NCBI RefSeq assembly: GCF_002078505.1
Contig: NZ_LUAV01000002.1
Span: 447,447-511,446, forward strand
Reading direction: 5' to 3'
Origin: Ensifer aridi
GTDB lineage: Bacteria > Pseudomonadota > Alphaproteobacteria > Rhizobiales > Rhizobiaceae
DNA: 64,000 bases
The position numbers and the translations under genes were made by a program. The notes beneath the pieces are model-generated. The model did not search any database and was not told where the DNA came from. It was given only the letters and a program-made list of their open reading frames with translations. Shown piece after piece: positions 35,625 to 43,905 of this stretch. Within the stretch, counting starts at the first letter, position 1. Every line of letters starts with the position of its first letter.

Positions 35625-36239
35625 ATGTTTGACGGCGCGGTGCGCAAGCGTCTCGATCCGATACTGAACAGGATCGGTGCAGCACTTGCGGAGCGCGGCG
35701 CAAGCGCTGACGCCATCACGATTCTGGGTTTCGTCCTCGGCCTTGCGGCCGCCGTCCTCATTGCCGAGCGGGTCTATTCCTGGGCGGTCGTTCTGATCCT
35801 CGTCAGCCGGCTCTGCGACGGCCTTGACGGCGCGGTTGCGCGCGCGAGCGGCAAGACGGACTTCGGCGGCTTTCTCGACATCGTGCTCGACTTCGCCTTC
35901 TACGGCGCCATTCCACTCGCCTTCATCGTCGCCGATCCGGAGGCCAATGGCCTTGCCGGCGGGCTGCTGCTCTTCGCCTTTTACGTCAACGGCGCGAGCT
36001 TTCTCGCCTATGCCGTCATGGCCGAGAAGCGTGTAATGACGACCGATGTGCGTGGTGCGAAGTCGCTCTATTTCACCACCGGGCTTGCCGAGGCGACCGA
36101 AACCATCGCCGTCTTCCTGGCCTCGTGCGTCTTTCCCGGCTGGTTCCCGGCGCTGGCTTCGATCTTCGCCATCATCTGCCTCTATACGGCCCTGTCGCGG
36201 ATCGTCCTGGCGCGCCTCACCTTCCGCAATCCAAAATAA
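35625..36239 (+). CDS. CDP-alcohol phosphatidyltransferase family protein
   Basis: A 204-residue polytopic membrane protein with an intact family signature: [20 protein letters not shown] then DIVLD, containing D-x2-DG-x2-AR and the two downstream aspartates. It should transfer a phosphatidyl group from CDP-diacylglycerol to an alcohol; which alcohol is unclear. Its motif contrasts with the variant one at 8490. It is convergent with metZ, sharing a hairpin after its stop. It is divergent from apaG. Confidence 0.85.
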   Translation: MFDGAVRKRLDPILNRIGAALAERGASADAITILGFVLGLAAAVLIAERVYSWAVVLILVSRLCDGLDGAVARASGKTDFGGFLDIVLDFAFYGAIPLAFIVADPEANGLAGGLLLFAFYVNGASFLAYAVMAEKRVMTTDVRGAKSLYFTTGLAEATETIAVFLASCVFPGWFPALASIFAIICLYTALSRIVLARLTFRNPK

Positions 36240-36242
36240 GAA

Positions 36243-36265
36243 CGCCCGCTGCGGAACAGCGGGCG
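36243..36265. terminator. Hairpin between convergent genes (metZ end)
   Basis: A perfect 9-bp stem CGCCCGCTG/CAGCGGGCG with loop CGGAA, 3 nt after the phosphatidyltransferase stop and 28 nt from the metZ stop. There is no T-run on either strand, so intrinsic termination is uncertain. It may act as a 3' end stabiliser. Confidence 0.5.
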
Positions 36266-36293
36266 AGTTCGACGTCCTGATGCGTGCCGCCGA

Positions 36294-37478
36294 TCAGGCC
36301 CTCACGTTCTTCAGTGCCCGCGCGAAGTCCTCGACGAGGTCTTCGCTGTCCTCGATCCCGGCCGAGAAGCGAACCGTTCCAGCGGAAATGCCGAGTTCTG
36401 CGCGGGCCTCGTCGGTCAGATTCTTGTGCGTCGTCGTCGCCGGATGCGTAATGAGGCTCTTGGAATCGCCGAGATTGTTGGAGATACGCACGATTTCGAG
36501 CGCGTTCTGCAGGGCGAAGGCCGCTTCCTTGCCGCCCTTGAGCTCGAAGGCGACGAGCGTCGAGCCGCCGCTCATCTGTTTCGCTATGATCTCGGCCTGC
36601 GGATGGTCCTTGCGCCCCGGATAGATGACGCGGGCGACCTGCGGCTGTTCGGCGAGGAAATCGGCGACGCGGCGGGCGCTTTCGGTCTGCTGCTTGACGC
36701 GCAGCGGCAGCGTCTCGATGCCTTTGAGCAGCGTCCAGGCGTTGAACGGCGACATGGCAGGGCCGGTGTGTCGGAAGTAGTCGTGAAGGTTCTCGTCGAT
36801 CCACTCTTTGTCGGAAAGCACCACGCCGCCGAGGCAACGGCCCTGGCCGTCGATATGCTTCGTGGCCGAATACACGACCACATGAGCGCCGAGCTCGAGC
36901 GGCTTTTGGAAGAGGGGGGTGGCGAAGACGTTATCGACCACCAGCTTGGCGCCGATCTGGTCGGCGAGCCTGGCGACGCCGGCGATGTCGATGACTTCCA
37001 GCGTCGGGTTGGTCGGGCTTTCGAGGAAGAAGACCTTGGTGTTCGGACGCACCGCCTCTTCCCAATTGGCGAGGTCGCGGCCGTCGACCAGCGTGCATTC
37101 GACGCCGTATTTCGGCGCGAGCGTTTCGACGACCCAGCGGCAGGAGCCGAAGAGCGCGCGGGCGGCAACGATGTGGTCGCCGGCCTTCACCTGGCACAGG
37201 ATCGCCGCAGACACGGCGGCCATGCCGGAAGCGGTGGCGCGTGCATCTTCCGCGCCCTCGAGCATGCACATGCGCTTCTCGAACATGTCGTTGGTCGGGC
37301 TGCCGTAACGCGCATAAATGAAGCCGTCGGTCTCGCCCTTGAAGCGGGCCTCGGCCGCTTCGGAACTGTCGTATACGAAGCCTTGCGTCAGGAAGATCGC
37401 TTCGGAGGTCTCTCCGTATTGTGAACGGAGAGTGCCGCCATGGACGAGTTGGGTTGCCGGGCGCCAGTTCTTGCTCAT
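36294..37478 (-). CDS. metZ: O-succinylhomoserine sulfhydrylase MetZ
   Basis: A 394-residue Cys/Met-metabolism PLP enzyme forming homocysteine from O-succinylhomoserine and sulfide. It has GFIYARYGSPTNDMFEKRM, ATASGMAAVSAAILCQVKAG, FLESPTNPTLEVIDIAGVA, and the PLP lysine in YSATKHIDGQGR (near Lys206). GSTLVAFELKGG follows. The start is MSKNWRPATQLVHGG at 37478; the 18 extra residues upstream would fall in the leader terminator and are not real. The leader contains a SAM-II riboswitch and a terminator hairpin, so expression should fall when S-adenosylmethionine is high. Confidence 0.95.
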   Translation of the reverse strand: MSKNWRPATQLVHGGTLRSQYGETSEAIFLTQGFVYDSSEAAEARFKGETDGFIYARYGSPTNDMFEKRMCMLEGAEDARATASGMAAVSAAILCQVKAGDHIVAARALFGSCRWVVETLAPKYGVECTLVDGRDLANWEEAVRPNTKVFFLESPTNPTLEVIDIAGVARLADQIGAKLVVDNVFATPLFQKPLELGAHVVVYSATKHIDGQGRCLGGVVLSDKEWIDENLHDYFRHTGPAMSPFNAWTLLKGIETLPLRVKQQTESARRVADFLAEQPQVARVIYPGRKDHPQAEIIAKQMSGGSTLVAFELKGGKEAAFALQNALEIVRISNNLGDSKSLITHPATTTHKNLTDEARAELGISAGTVRFSAGIEDSEDLVEDFARALKNVRA

Positions 37479-37498
37479 GCGACGATCACTTTCAAAAC

Positions 37499-37527
37499 AA
37501 AAAAACCGGCCGCGAAACGACCGGTTT
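37499..37527 (-). terminator. Leader terminator of metZ
   Basis: On the minus strand AAACCGG...CCGGTTT forms a 7-bp stem directly followed by a run of seven T residues, about 20 nt before the metZ start codon. It sits just downstream of the SAM-II aptamer and is the likely expression platform or attenuator. Confidence 0.7.
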
Positions 37528-37535
37528 GACACCCG

Positions 37536-37600
37536 GCCTTTTTAGCTACTTGTTTAACGTGGCTGCAAGCCGACCGGCCAAATCACCACGGGATAAAGCT
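37536..37600 (-). promoter_or_regulatory. SAM-II (metA-motif) riboswitch ahead of metZ
   Basis: The minus strand reads CCCGTGGTGATTTGGCCGGT, then CGGCTTGCAGCCACGTTAAA and CAAGTAGCTAAAAAGG. These match the SAM-II consensus as I know it: GTGG paired with CCAC (P1), the GATTTG loop, the CGGCTTGCAGCCAC core, the conserved TTAAA and the terminal GCTAAA that forms the pseudoknot. SAM-II riboswitches precede metA/metX/metZ in alphaproteobacteria. Confidence 0.9.
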
Positions 37601-37674
37601 CCAATACTGCCTAGCCGTGCTTGCGTCAATTCCCGGAGTTTGGTTTTGTCTGGCAACTGAGAATGAGGATCGGA

Positions 37675-38772
37675 ATGGGCCGCGAAACAGGGATTTTGGC
37701 CGACCGCGCGATCGCCGCGCTGTTTGCCTCGGGACGCTTGAAAAGCGAGAGGCCGCTGGACGACGACCAGATCCAGCCGGCGAGTCTCGATCTTCGCCTC
37801 GGATCCAAGGCGTTCCGCGTGCGCGCAAGCTTCATGCCTGGCCCCGCTCACCTCGTTGCGGACAAGCTCGACCGCCTGAAACTGCACGTCATCGATCTTC
37901 ATGACGGCGCGGTGCTCGAAACCGGCTGTGTCTACATCGTGCCGCTTATGGAGAGCCTTGCACTGCCGCAGAACATGTCGGCTTCCGCCAATCCGAAGAG
38001 CTCGACCGGCCGCCTCGACATTTTCACGCGCATCATTACCGACAGGGCTCAGGAGTTCGACAAGATTCCCGCGGGCTATAGCGGGCCTCTTTACCTTGAA
38101 ATCAGCCCGCGGACGTTCCCGATCGTGGTGCGGCGCGGTTCGCGCCTGTCTCAGATCCGTTTCCGCGTCGGCCACGCGGTGTTGTCCGAGCAGGAACTGC
38201 TGGGGCTGCACGAAAGCGACGTGCTCGTCGCGAGCGAAAGACCGAACGTCACCGGCGGCGGCATCGCGCTCTCGATCGACCTCAAGGGCACCGGGCCGGA
38301 TGGGCTCATCGGCTATCGCGGCAAGCATCACACGTCAGTGGTCGATGTCGACAAGAAGGCGGAGCATCCGGTTTTCGACTTCTGGGAGCCGCTCTATAGC
38401 CGCGGCCGCGAAGATCTGATCCTCGATCCCGACGAGTTCTACATCCTCGTCTCCCGCGAGGCGGTGCATGTGCCCCCGCTCTATGCCGCAGAAATGACGC
38501 CCTTCGATCCTCTGGTCGGTGAATTTCGCGTCCACTATGCCGGCTTCTTCGATCCCGGTTTCGGTCACGCATCGGCCGGCGGCAGCGGCAGCCGTGCCGT
38601 GCTGGAGGTGCGCAGCCACGAGGTGCCGTTCATCCTGGAGCATGGCCAGATCGTCGGCCGCCTCGTCTATGAACATATGATGGAGCGGCCGGACGGGCTC
38701 TACGGCCTCGATCTCGGCTCCAACTATCAGGCCCAGGGCCTGAAGCTCTCAAAGCATTTTCGCGCCGAGTGA
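37675..38772 (+). CDS. dcd: 2'-deoxycytidine 5'-triphosphate deaminase, long alphaproteobacterial form
   Basis: A 365-residue protein of the dCTP deaminase/dUTPase superfamily, roughly twice the E. coli Dcd length. The N-terminal half has DDQIQPASLDLRLGSKAFRV, ANPKSSTGRLDIFTRII and LYLEISPRTFPIVVRRGSRL followed by SQIRFR. The C-terminal half repeats the fold (PPLYAAEMTPFDPLVGEFRV then HYAGFFDPGFG). It makes dUTP from dCTP for dTMP synthesis. ATG 37675 has GAGGAT upstream; ATG 37663 is a possible alternative. It is divergent from metZ, with a 196-nt shared upstream region. Confidence 0.88.
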   Translation: MGRETGILADRAIAALFASGRLKSERPLDDDQIQPASLDLRLGSKAFRVRASFMPGPAHLVADKLDRLKLHVIDLHDGAVLETGCVYIVPLMESLALPQNMSASANPKSSTGRLDIFTRIITDRAQEFDKIPAGYSGPLYLEISPRTFPIVVRRGSRLSQIRFRVGHAVLSEQELLGLHESDVLVASERPNVTGGGIALSIDLKGTGPDGLIGYRGKHHTSVVDVDKKAEHPVFDFWEPLYSRGREDLILDPDEFYILVSREAVHVPPLYAAEMTPFDPLVGEFRVHYAGFFDPGFGHASAGGSGSRAVLEVRSHEVPFILEHGQIVGRLVYEHMMERPDGLYGLDLGSNYQAQGLKLSKHFRAE

Positions 38773-38777
38773 GCCGA

Positions 38778-38885
38778 GAGCAATTCCAGGAAAAGTGTGT
38801 GGCGGTTTTCCGTCCGGAATTGCGTCGTTTCAAAAGAGTTGGATCATCTCATTGCTTCATTGAAACAATGAAATGATCTAGACGC
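38778..38885. repeat. RIME-type intergenic element
   Basis: Begins 6 nt after the dcd stop. The first module, AGCAATTCCAGGAAAAGTGT ... TTTTCCGTCCGGAATTGCGT, is an imperfect palindrome typical of rhizobial RIME1 elements. The second, GATCATCTCATTG ... CAATGAAATGATC, is a hairpin with 12 paired bases. A fragment of the first module is at 61269-61317. The RIME1 name is from memory. Confidence 0.8.
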
Positions 38886-38925
38886 TTGACAGATCGCGGC
38901 CGTTGAGGAAATTTCCGCTTCTGTT

Positions 38926-39000
38926 GCGGGTGTAGTTCAGTGGTAGAACGCCAGCTTCCCAAGCTTGATGTCGTCGGTTCGATCCCGATCACCCGCTCCA
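38926..39000 (+). tRNA. tRNA-Gly (anticodon CCC)
   Basis: GCGGGTG acceptor paired with ATCACCCGC (ending at 38996), D-arm GTTC-AGTGGTA-GAAC, and anticodon stem CCAGC/GCTTG around the loop TTCCCAA. The anticodon is CCC, reading GGG. T-arm GTCGG-TTCGATC-CCGAT, and CCA is encoded. The 75 nt include CCA. Confidence 0.95.
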
Positions 39001-39143
39001 CTTTCTCTCTTCTCCCGATCGAGAATGATACAGCCCGTTTTGATAGCGGCCCTGTAGCCAGCATCGAGACATCTCGCTAATCTCCGCGAAAAGCCAATCG
39101 AATCCGCGTCTTCCTTCCCGCGGTTTTAAGAAAACGGATCGCA

Positions 39144-39995
39144 ATGACGGGCGCTCTTTCTCGACGAATTCGCTGGATACTCGCTCTGTCGGCCGTGCTC
39201 GCCGCGGGACCGGCTCTCTCTCAGCCGAAAGAACTGCCCCGACTGTTCGATGCCCGGGAGCGGATTGCCAGGCCCGACCTGACGGGGCTCGCCCGGCTGC
39301 GCTTCCTGACCACGGTCGATTTCCCGCCCTTCAACTTCATCGACCAGTCGGGCAAACTTTCAGGCTTCCATGTCGACCTCGCCCGCGAGATATGCCGCGA
39401 GCTCGAGATCCAAGCCAAATGTCAGATTCAGGCGGTGACCTATGCGGAGCTCATGCCGGCGCTCGATGAAGGGCAGGGCGATGCGATCGCCGCGGGCATC
39501 GCGGTTACCGCGGAACTCAGGCAGCGCTTCGCCTTCTCCCGACCCTTCATGCAACTGCCCGCCCGTTTTGTCGTCAACACCAAGGCCGCGGGCAGCGTAG
39601 CAAACCCTGCCGATCTGGAGAAAAAGCCCGTCGGCGTCGTGTCCGGCACGACCCACGAGGCCATGCTGAAAGCCTTCTTCCCCAAGCTCGAAGCCAAGCC
39701 GTTCCCCGACCGCAACGCGCTCATGTCGGCCTTGCGGGAGGGGAGCATTGCGGCAGCCTTTTCCGACGGCATGCAGCTTTCCTTCTGGGTCTCGGGCGGC
39801 GTCGCCGCGGGATGCTGCGTTCTCGTGGACGGCGCCTATTTCTCGCACCGTTTTCTCGGCGAGGGGCTCACCATCATGAACCGCAACACCGAGCCCGCCT
39901 TGACTCAGGCGATCGACCACGCCCTGCTGGCGCTCTCCCGCAGCGGCAGGCTCGAGGAGATCTATCTGCGCTATTTCCCGAATGGGATCTATTGA
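39144..39995 (+). CDS. Periplasmic substrate-binding protein (SBP_bac_3 family)
   Basis: A 283-residue secreted protein. Its signal peptide (RRIRWILALSAVLAAGPALS) is followed by an amino-acid-type solute-binding fold: LRFLTTVDFPPFNFIDQSGK, LSGFHVDLAREICRELEIQA, GDAIAAGIAVTAELRQRFAF and VGVVSGTTHEAMLKAFFPKL. The ligand is probably a polar amino acid or similar, by family. No permease or ATPase gene adjoins, so it is an orphan receptor or works with a transporter elsewhere. It precedes a convergent fatty-acid hydroxylase-like gene. Confidence 0.88.
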   Translation: MTGALSRRIRWILALSAVLAAGPALSQPKELPRLFDARERIARPDLTGLARLRFLTTVDFPPFNFIDQSGKLSGFHVDLAREICRELEIQAKCQIQAVTYAELMPALDEGQGDAIAAGIAVTAELRQRFAFSRPFMQLPARFVVNTKAAGSVANPADLEKKPVGVVSGTTHEAMLKAFFPKLEAKPFPDRNALMSALREGSIAAAFSDGMQLSFWVSGGVAAGCCVLVDGAYFSHRFLGEGLTIMNRNTEPALTQAIDHALLALSRSGRLEEIYLRYFPNGIY

Positions 39996-40075
39996 GCGGC
40001 CCAATCAGCATTTGCCTCTCATCCGCCCTGCCGCCACCCTTCCCCGCAGGCGGCGAGAACGACTGTTCTTGAAGG

Positions 40076-40888
40076 CTAACCCCGCCGGAACGGCAGCATC
40101 AGCGACCACAGGAGCTTCGTCGGCTCGCTGCGTCCAAAGGCCTTGAGCCCCGTTTCGATTGCATCGTCACCGCTTGCCGGGTGGGCGACATAGGTGGAGA
40201 AGAGCCGATCCCAGAGGGAAAGGTTGAAGCCGTAATTCGAGTCGGTCTCGCGCTGTTCGACCGAGTGATGGATGCGGTGCATGTCGGGGGTGACGATCAG
40301 CTGCCGCACTATCCTGTCGGCGTTCCGCGGCAGCCGCAGATTGGCATGATTGAACATCGCCCCGGCATTGAGGGAGATTTCGAACAGGAGCACGGCGAGA
40401 GCAGGTGCGCCGAGGACGATGATGACGGTGCTCTTCCAAACCATCGACAGCAGAATTTCGAACGGGTGAAAGCGCAGCGCCGTCGTCACGTCGACGCCCG
40501 GGTCGGCGTGATGGACGCGGTGGATGCGCCACAGTATGGGCACTTTGTGCAACACCACATGTTCGAGCCAGACCGCGAAGTCGAGCGCGAGGAAGGCGAT
40601 GAGACCGGCAATTGCCGGTGCCACGCCGAGGGCGGGGAGCACGCCGTATCCGCGTTGCTCGGCCCACAGCGCAACGCCTGCGGCGGCGGCCGGGAAGAGG
40701 ATGCGCAAGAGGAGTGACGAGAGGACGAGAATCGACAGGTTCGTGACCCAGCGGCGCGCTTTCAAGGCACGCGCGAGTTCGGGCCGCTCGAGCCGCGGAT
40801 GAAGAAGCTCGAGCACTGCGAGCGCAGCGAAGGCGGCGGCAAAGGCAGCGAGCCGCCAGACCGGTTCCGCGATCCCGAAAAACAGCAT
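40076..40888 (-). CDS. Sterol desaturase/fatty acid hydroxylase family protein
   Basis: A 270-residue membrane di-iron enzyme of the FA_hydroxylase family. The histidine motifs are HVVLHKVPILWRIHRVHHAD, RFHPFE, FNHANLRLP and DMHRIHHSVEQRETDSNYGF, which supply the eight or so His ligands. It has about four to five membrane spans. It likely hydroxylates a lipid, sterol-like or carotenoid substrate; which is unknown. The ATG at 40888 starts MLFFGIAEPVWRLAAF. The longer frame upstream to 41272 is an Arg/Pro-rich shadow of the TerB-like gene and is not used. Confidence 0.88.
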   Translation of the reverse strand: MLFFGIAEPVWRLAAFAAAFAALAVLELLHPRLERPELARALKARRWVTNLSILVLSSLLLRILFPAAAAGVALWAEQRGYGVLPALGVAPAIAGLIAFLALDFAVWLEHVVLHKVPILWRIHRVHHADPGVDVTTALRFHPFEILLSMVWKSTVIIVLGAPALAVLLFEISLNAGAMFNHANLRLPRNADRIVRQLIVTPDMHRIHHSVEQRETDSNYGFNLSLWDRLFSTYVAHPASGDDAIETGLKAFGRSEPTKLLWSLMLPFRRG

Positions 40889-41031
40889 GCCTCGGTCCTC
40901 GGCTGGACTATCGTTCGACCATATGGCGTCCGGCGCGGGCGGGCAAAGACACGTTGCCGTGACGGCGGGTTTCGGCGTCTTCCTCGCACCGGAAGGTACG
41001 GACGAGAGTCTGCAAACGCTCTCTCCTTTGC

Positions 41032-41442
41032 CTACCTGCGGAAACGTGCGATGGCGCCGCGCTCGATCGCAGCACAGGTCAGCTTGTCGAGGCCGAGCCG
41101 GTCGCGCAGCAACTGCAAAAGCCGGATTTCCTCGGTTCGGATGCGCTGGTCGGCGGCGGCGATCTCGACGGCAAGCGCGTAAGCCGTTTCGTAGAGTCGC
41201 TGCGGCAACGCCTCTCGCACCATTTCGAGGACGACGTCGAGGCCCTCCGGGGCGGCGAGCTGTGCCGCGCATTCACGCCCGATGTGGATCAGATGGTCCT
41301 CATCGAACTCCTCGAAGGCCGGCAGAAACCGGACGAGCACGCCGATCCGCGCGAATTCGTCGTCGGTCATGTTGCGGTCGACGGCCGACATCATGACCAT
41401 GACATGGACAAGAGCTTCGTGCTGGCTGAGGCTGGCGGACAT
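41032..41442 (-). CDS. TerB-like (DUF533-type) helical protein
   Basis: A 136-residue all-helical protein resembling TerB-fold tellurite-resistance-associated domains. It has an acidic N-terminal repeat, HVMVMMSAVDRNMTDDEFAR, and a second, YALAVEIAAADQRIRTEEIR followed by LLQLLRDRLGLD. The paired DxxMxxxE/DxRIxxEE helices are the family hallmark and could bind a metal. A ribosome site AGAGG precedes the ATG. No other ter genes are near, so a tellurite role is not supported. Confidence 0.8.
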   Translation of the reverse strand: MSASLSQHEALVHVMVMMSAVDRNMTDDEFARIGVLVRFLPAFEEFDEDHLIHIGRECAAQLAAPEGLDVVLEMVREALPQRLYETAYALAVEIAAADQRIRTEEIRLLQLLRDRLGLDKLTCAAIERGAIARFRR

Positions 41443-41490
41443 CTGACCTCTCTAAAATGGTGGCGAACAGTTAGGGAATCCGCCAAGGGC

Positions 41491-42333
41491 TTACAAGTCC
41501 GGCGCGGCGTCGTCCAGGACTGCGCCAGCGGAGGGATCATCGACGGTGAGGTGTACGCGGCTCAAATCGCGCGGATCGTCACCGTGAAAGCCGAGTCTCG
41601 CTTTGCGCGCCGCTTCAGCCTTCGCTTCAAGGGCGCTGCCGGGCAGCGGCATCGCCCAGCCGTTGGCGACCAGCCATGCGGCAATGTCCTGGCCCCCGAC
41701 GGAGCAGCGGGCCGTGACGGTCCCGCCGGACTCTTCTGGAGCGTCGCAGACAAGCGCCCGCGCTCTCAGAAAATTGCGAAACGCCGTGCGTGCGACCATG
41801 CCGCAGGGCCAGCTCTTGCCATTGCCGTCGCACATCTTTTCGGCGTTTTGCGGCTCGATATCCTTGATCTGCAACGTCTTGTCGTCGGACCGAACGAGTC
41901 CTGCGGCCAGCGCGACGGGCCGCCGGTAGACGGTCGTAGCGGGCTTTTCCTCTCCCGGCGGTTTCGAAAGCGGTGGCCGCGGCGCCACCCGCTCCAGCGG
42001 CTTCGCCACACCGTCCTCGGGCAGGGTGAATAGGCCGGGCTCTATCGGCCGCACCGCGACGCGCGAGCTCTTGCCGATCTCGGCGTCCGGCGCGGGGGCA
42101 GGGGAAGCCGCTTCGCTATCGGCGCCGCTGTCGCCACCCCCGACGGTGTCGGCGGGAGCCTCCTCCTGCAGCGGCGGTTCCTCGATTATTGCCGCCTCCG
42201 GCGTTTCGAGGACAAAGTCGGGCGTCGCTACGCTCTCGCCGTTGCGGATGGCATCGGCGCCGCTCATCAAGATGCCGGCGTACAGGGCAAGGGCGGCGAG
42301 CCCGCCCGCGGTGGTGATGAGCTGCTGCCGCAT
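41491..42333 (-). CDS. Thermonuclease-like (SNase fold) exported or anchored protein
   Basis: A 280-residue protein. An N-terminal hydrophobic helix (LITTAGGLAALALYAGILMS) is followed by a low-complexity acidic/Pro linker (residues 35-115). The C-terminal SNase-like domain has LQIKDIEPQNAEKMCDGNGK, SWPCGMVARTAFRNFLRARA, and the cysteine-bearing LVCDAPEES and ARCSVGGQDIAAWLVANGWA. Rhizobial homologues are annotated as thermonuclease or succinoglycan-associated ExoI-like proteins. Catalytic Arg/Glu residues of staphylococcal nuclease are not obvious, so nuclease activity is doubtful. Confidence 0.75.
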   Translation of the reverse strand: MRQQLITTAGGLAALALYAGILMSGADAIRNGESVATPDFVLETPEAAIIEEPPLQEEAPADTVGGGDSGADSEAASPAPAPDAEIGKSSRVAVRPIEPGLFTLPEDGVAKPLERVAPRPPLSKPPGEEKPATTVYRRPVALAAGLVRSDDKTLQIKDIEPQNAEKMCDGNGKSWPCGMVARTAFRNFLRARALVCDAPEESGGTVTARCSVGGQDIAAWLVANGWAMPLPGSALEAKAEAARKARLGFHGDDPRDLSRVHLTVDDPSAGAVLDDAAPDL

Positions 42334-42345
42334 CGGAGGATTATC

Positions 42346-43011
42346 CTACTGGCTGGCCCAGATGATCCGGGCAATCCATTCCACGTCTTTCATCTCGAAA
42401 TTGCGGTTGGGGTGGTCGGGGTTGAGCGACAGGAGCTCGATGCCGCGGGGCGTCTGCCGGGAGAGCACCTTAGCCATCACCTCGCCCTCGCGCGTCTTGA
42501 CGACAACGCGATCGCCCCGGCGGACCTGCGCGCCCGGGTCGACGATCAGGACGTCGCCGTCGCGATAAAGCGGCAGCATGCTGTCGCCCTGAACCTCAAT
42601 GGCGTAGACGCCGGCTTGGCGCTGCGGGGCGACCGGAAATTCGATCTCGTCCCAGCCATGGCCGACCGGAAAGCCGCCGTCGTCGAAGAACCCGCCGGCA
42701 CCGGCCTGGGCGAAACCGATCAGCGGAATGCCCGGCGTCGGTCGGTTGGACTCTGCCGGTAAGCCGTTGCTGCCGCCGGCGCCGGGCTGCATCAGCGCCA
42801 TGAACTGATCGATCGTGGCGCCGGTCGCCTCCAATATCTTCGAAATCGACTCGGTCGACGGCCAGCGGGCGCGGCCATCGGCGGATTGGCGCTTCGACTT
42901 GTTGAAGGAGGTGGGGTCGAGGCCGGCGCGGCGCGCAAGCCCCGACGGCGAGAGCCGATGACGCTCGGCCAACGCATCGATCGCGCGCCAGATGCTGTCA
43001 TGTGAAAGCAT
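42346..43011 (-). CDS. S24-family (LexA/CI-like) transcriptional regulator
   Basis: A 221-residue regulator with an N-terminal HTH (LSPSGLARRAGLDPTSFNKS) and a C-terminal S24 peptidase domain. The nucleophile is in VQGDSMLPLYRDGD and the general-base lysine in VVVKTREGEVMAKVL. This arrangement is that of CI-like or LexA-like repressors and of conserved rhizobial S24 regulators not tied to phage. There is no prophage nearby. A cleavage site (Ala-Gly) may be QAGAGG near residue 103. It lies 12 nt downstream of its upstream neighbour's region, with the SNase-like gene next. Confidence 0.9.
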   Translation of the reverse strand: MLSHDSIWRAIDALAERHRLSPSGLARRAGLDPTSFNKSKRQSADGRARWPSTESISKILEATGATIDQFMALMQPGAGGSNGLPAESNRPTPGIPLIGFAQAGAGGFFDDGGFPVGHGWDEIEFPVAPQRQAGVYAIEVQGDSMLPLYRDGDVLIVDPGAQVRRGDRVVVKTREGEVMAKVLSRQTPRGIELLSLNPDHPNRNFEMKDVEWIARIIWASQ

Positions 43012-43184
43012 ATCGACCCCATCCCCGGAAAGGGAGACATATGCGGGCGGCGGAGGACCATTCCGCGTCTCGTCAAATCATACATAGATTAGCCAAGCGC
43101 CAGGCGAGCGTAAAGCATCGCGAGGAAAATAGTCCTTTTCCGCCGTGTACTCGCGGTTCATCGCGCGAGCCGTCAGGCCTTTGG

Positions 43185-43700
43185 TCAGGCGATTTGCCGT
43201 TCCTTCGCTTTGCGCGCCACGACCTCTTCATAGGCCGCCTGCAGGGTCTCGCGCACGGATGGGCCTTCGGGTGCTGCCGGCGCGGCACCCAGATGTTCGG
43301 TGCGCAGTTCGTCCATGAAGCGCTCCCAAAGGGGCGGACCGCCTTCCTCCATCAGTTGAGCGCGAATGCTGAGCTCTTCGCTGACCGGCAGATGGCGCCG
43401 GCCCCAGGCGCCGAGATGCGCCATGATCGGCACGAGCGCGATCGCCATCTCGGTCAGGCTATAGATCGCCTTTTGCTTGTGGCTCGGATCGTCGCGCTTC
43501 GTCAGCATGCCGATGTCCACCAGCGTCTTCAGCCGGTCGGCGAGGATGTTGGAGGAAATCCCCTCCTGCGAGCGCAGGAGCTCGCGGAAGTGCCGTTTGC
43601 CTCCGAAGATCATGTCGCGGAGGATCAGGAGGCTCCATTTGTCGCCGAAGACTTCGAGCGAGAGATTGATGGGGCAACCCGAGCGGTGGTCGTCAGTCAT
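43185..43700 (-). CDS. HxlR-family transcriptional regulator
   Basis: A 171-residue HxlR-type winged-helix protein. It opens with HRSGCPINLSLEVFGDKWSL, the cysteine-containing signature of the family, followed by LLILRDMIFGGKRHFRELLR and the recognition region ISSNILADRLKTLVDIGML. Length is larger than the usual 110-150 because of a C-terminal extension. It is divergent from an SRPBCC-domain gene, a common pairing. It likely controls that gene and itself through the AT-rich 205-nt intergenic region. Confidence 0.9.
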   Translation of the reverse strand: MTDDHRSGCPINLSLEVFGDKWSLLILRDMIFGGKRHFRELLRSQEGISSNILADRLKTLVDIGMLTKRDDPSHKQKAIYSLTEMAIALVPIMAHLGAWGRRHLPVSEELSIRAQLMEEGGPPLWERFMDELRTEHLGAAPAAPEGPSVRETLQAAYEEVVARKAKERQIA

Positions 43701-43905
43701 TCCGGTCTCTGAAGCGAGAGCGGGATGCGGGCACCATGCCCGCTTTCTGCGTCCCGCTGCAAAACTGCTTGCATTATTGCATCAGTGAGGTTAAGGTGCA
43801 ACTGATTTTGAAATGCAACCAGTTTGGTTGCCGTCGAGGATGCCAAACGCGACGGAGGGTGTTCCGAATGGGGCCGCTCTATCAATCACCAAGGATGAGA
43901 TTACG

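Noticed and set aside
41032..41442. Tellurite resistance locus
   Set aside because: Only a single TerB-like helical protein is present; no terC, terD or terZ genes adjoin it.
42346..43011. Prophage repressor
   Set aside because: The S24 regulator has no integrase, phage structural or recombination genes around it.
43708..43762. Degenerate family C repeat after the HxlR gene start
   Set aside because: AGCGGGATGC and GCGTCCCGCT form arms but the conserved core is absent; similarity is too weak to assign.
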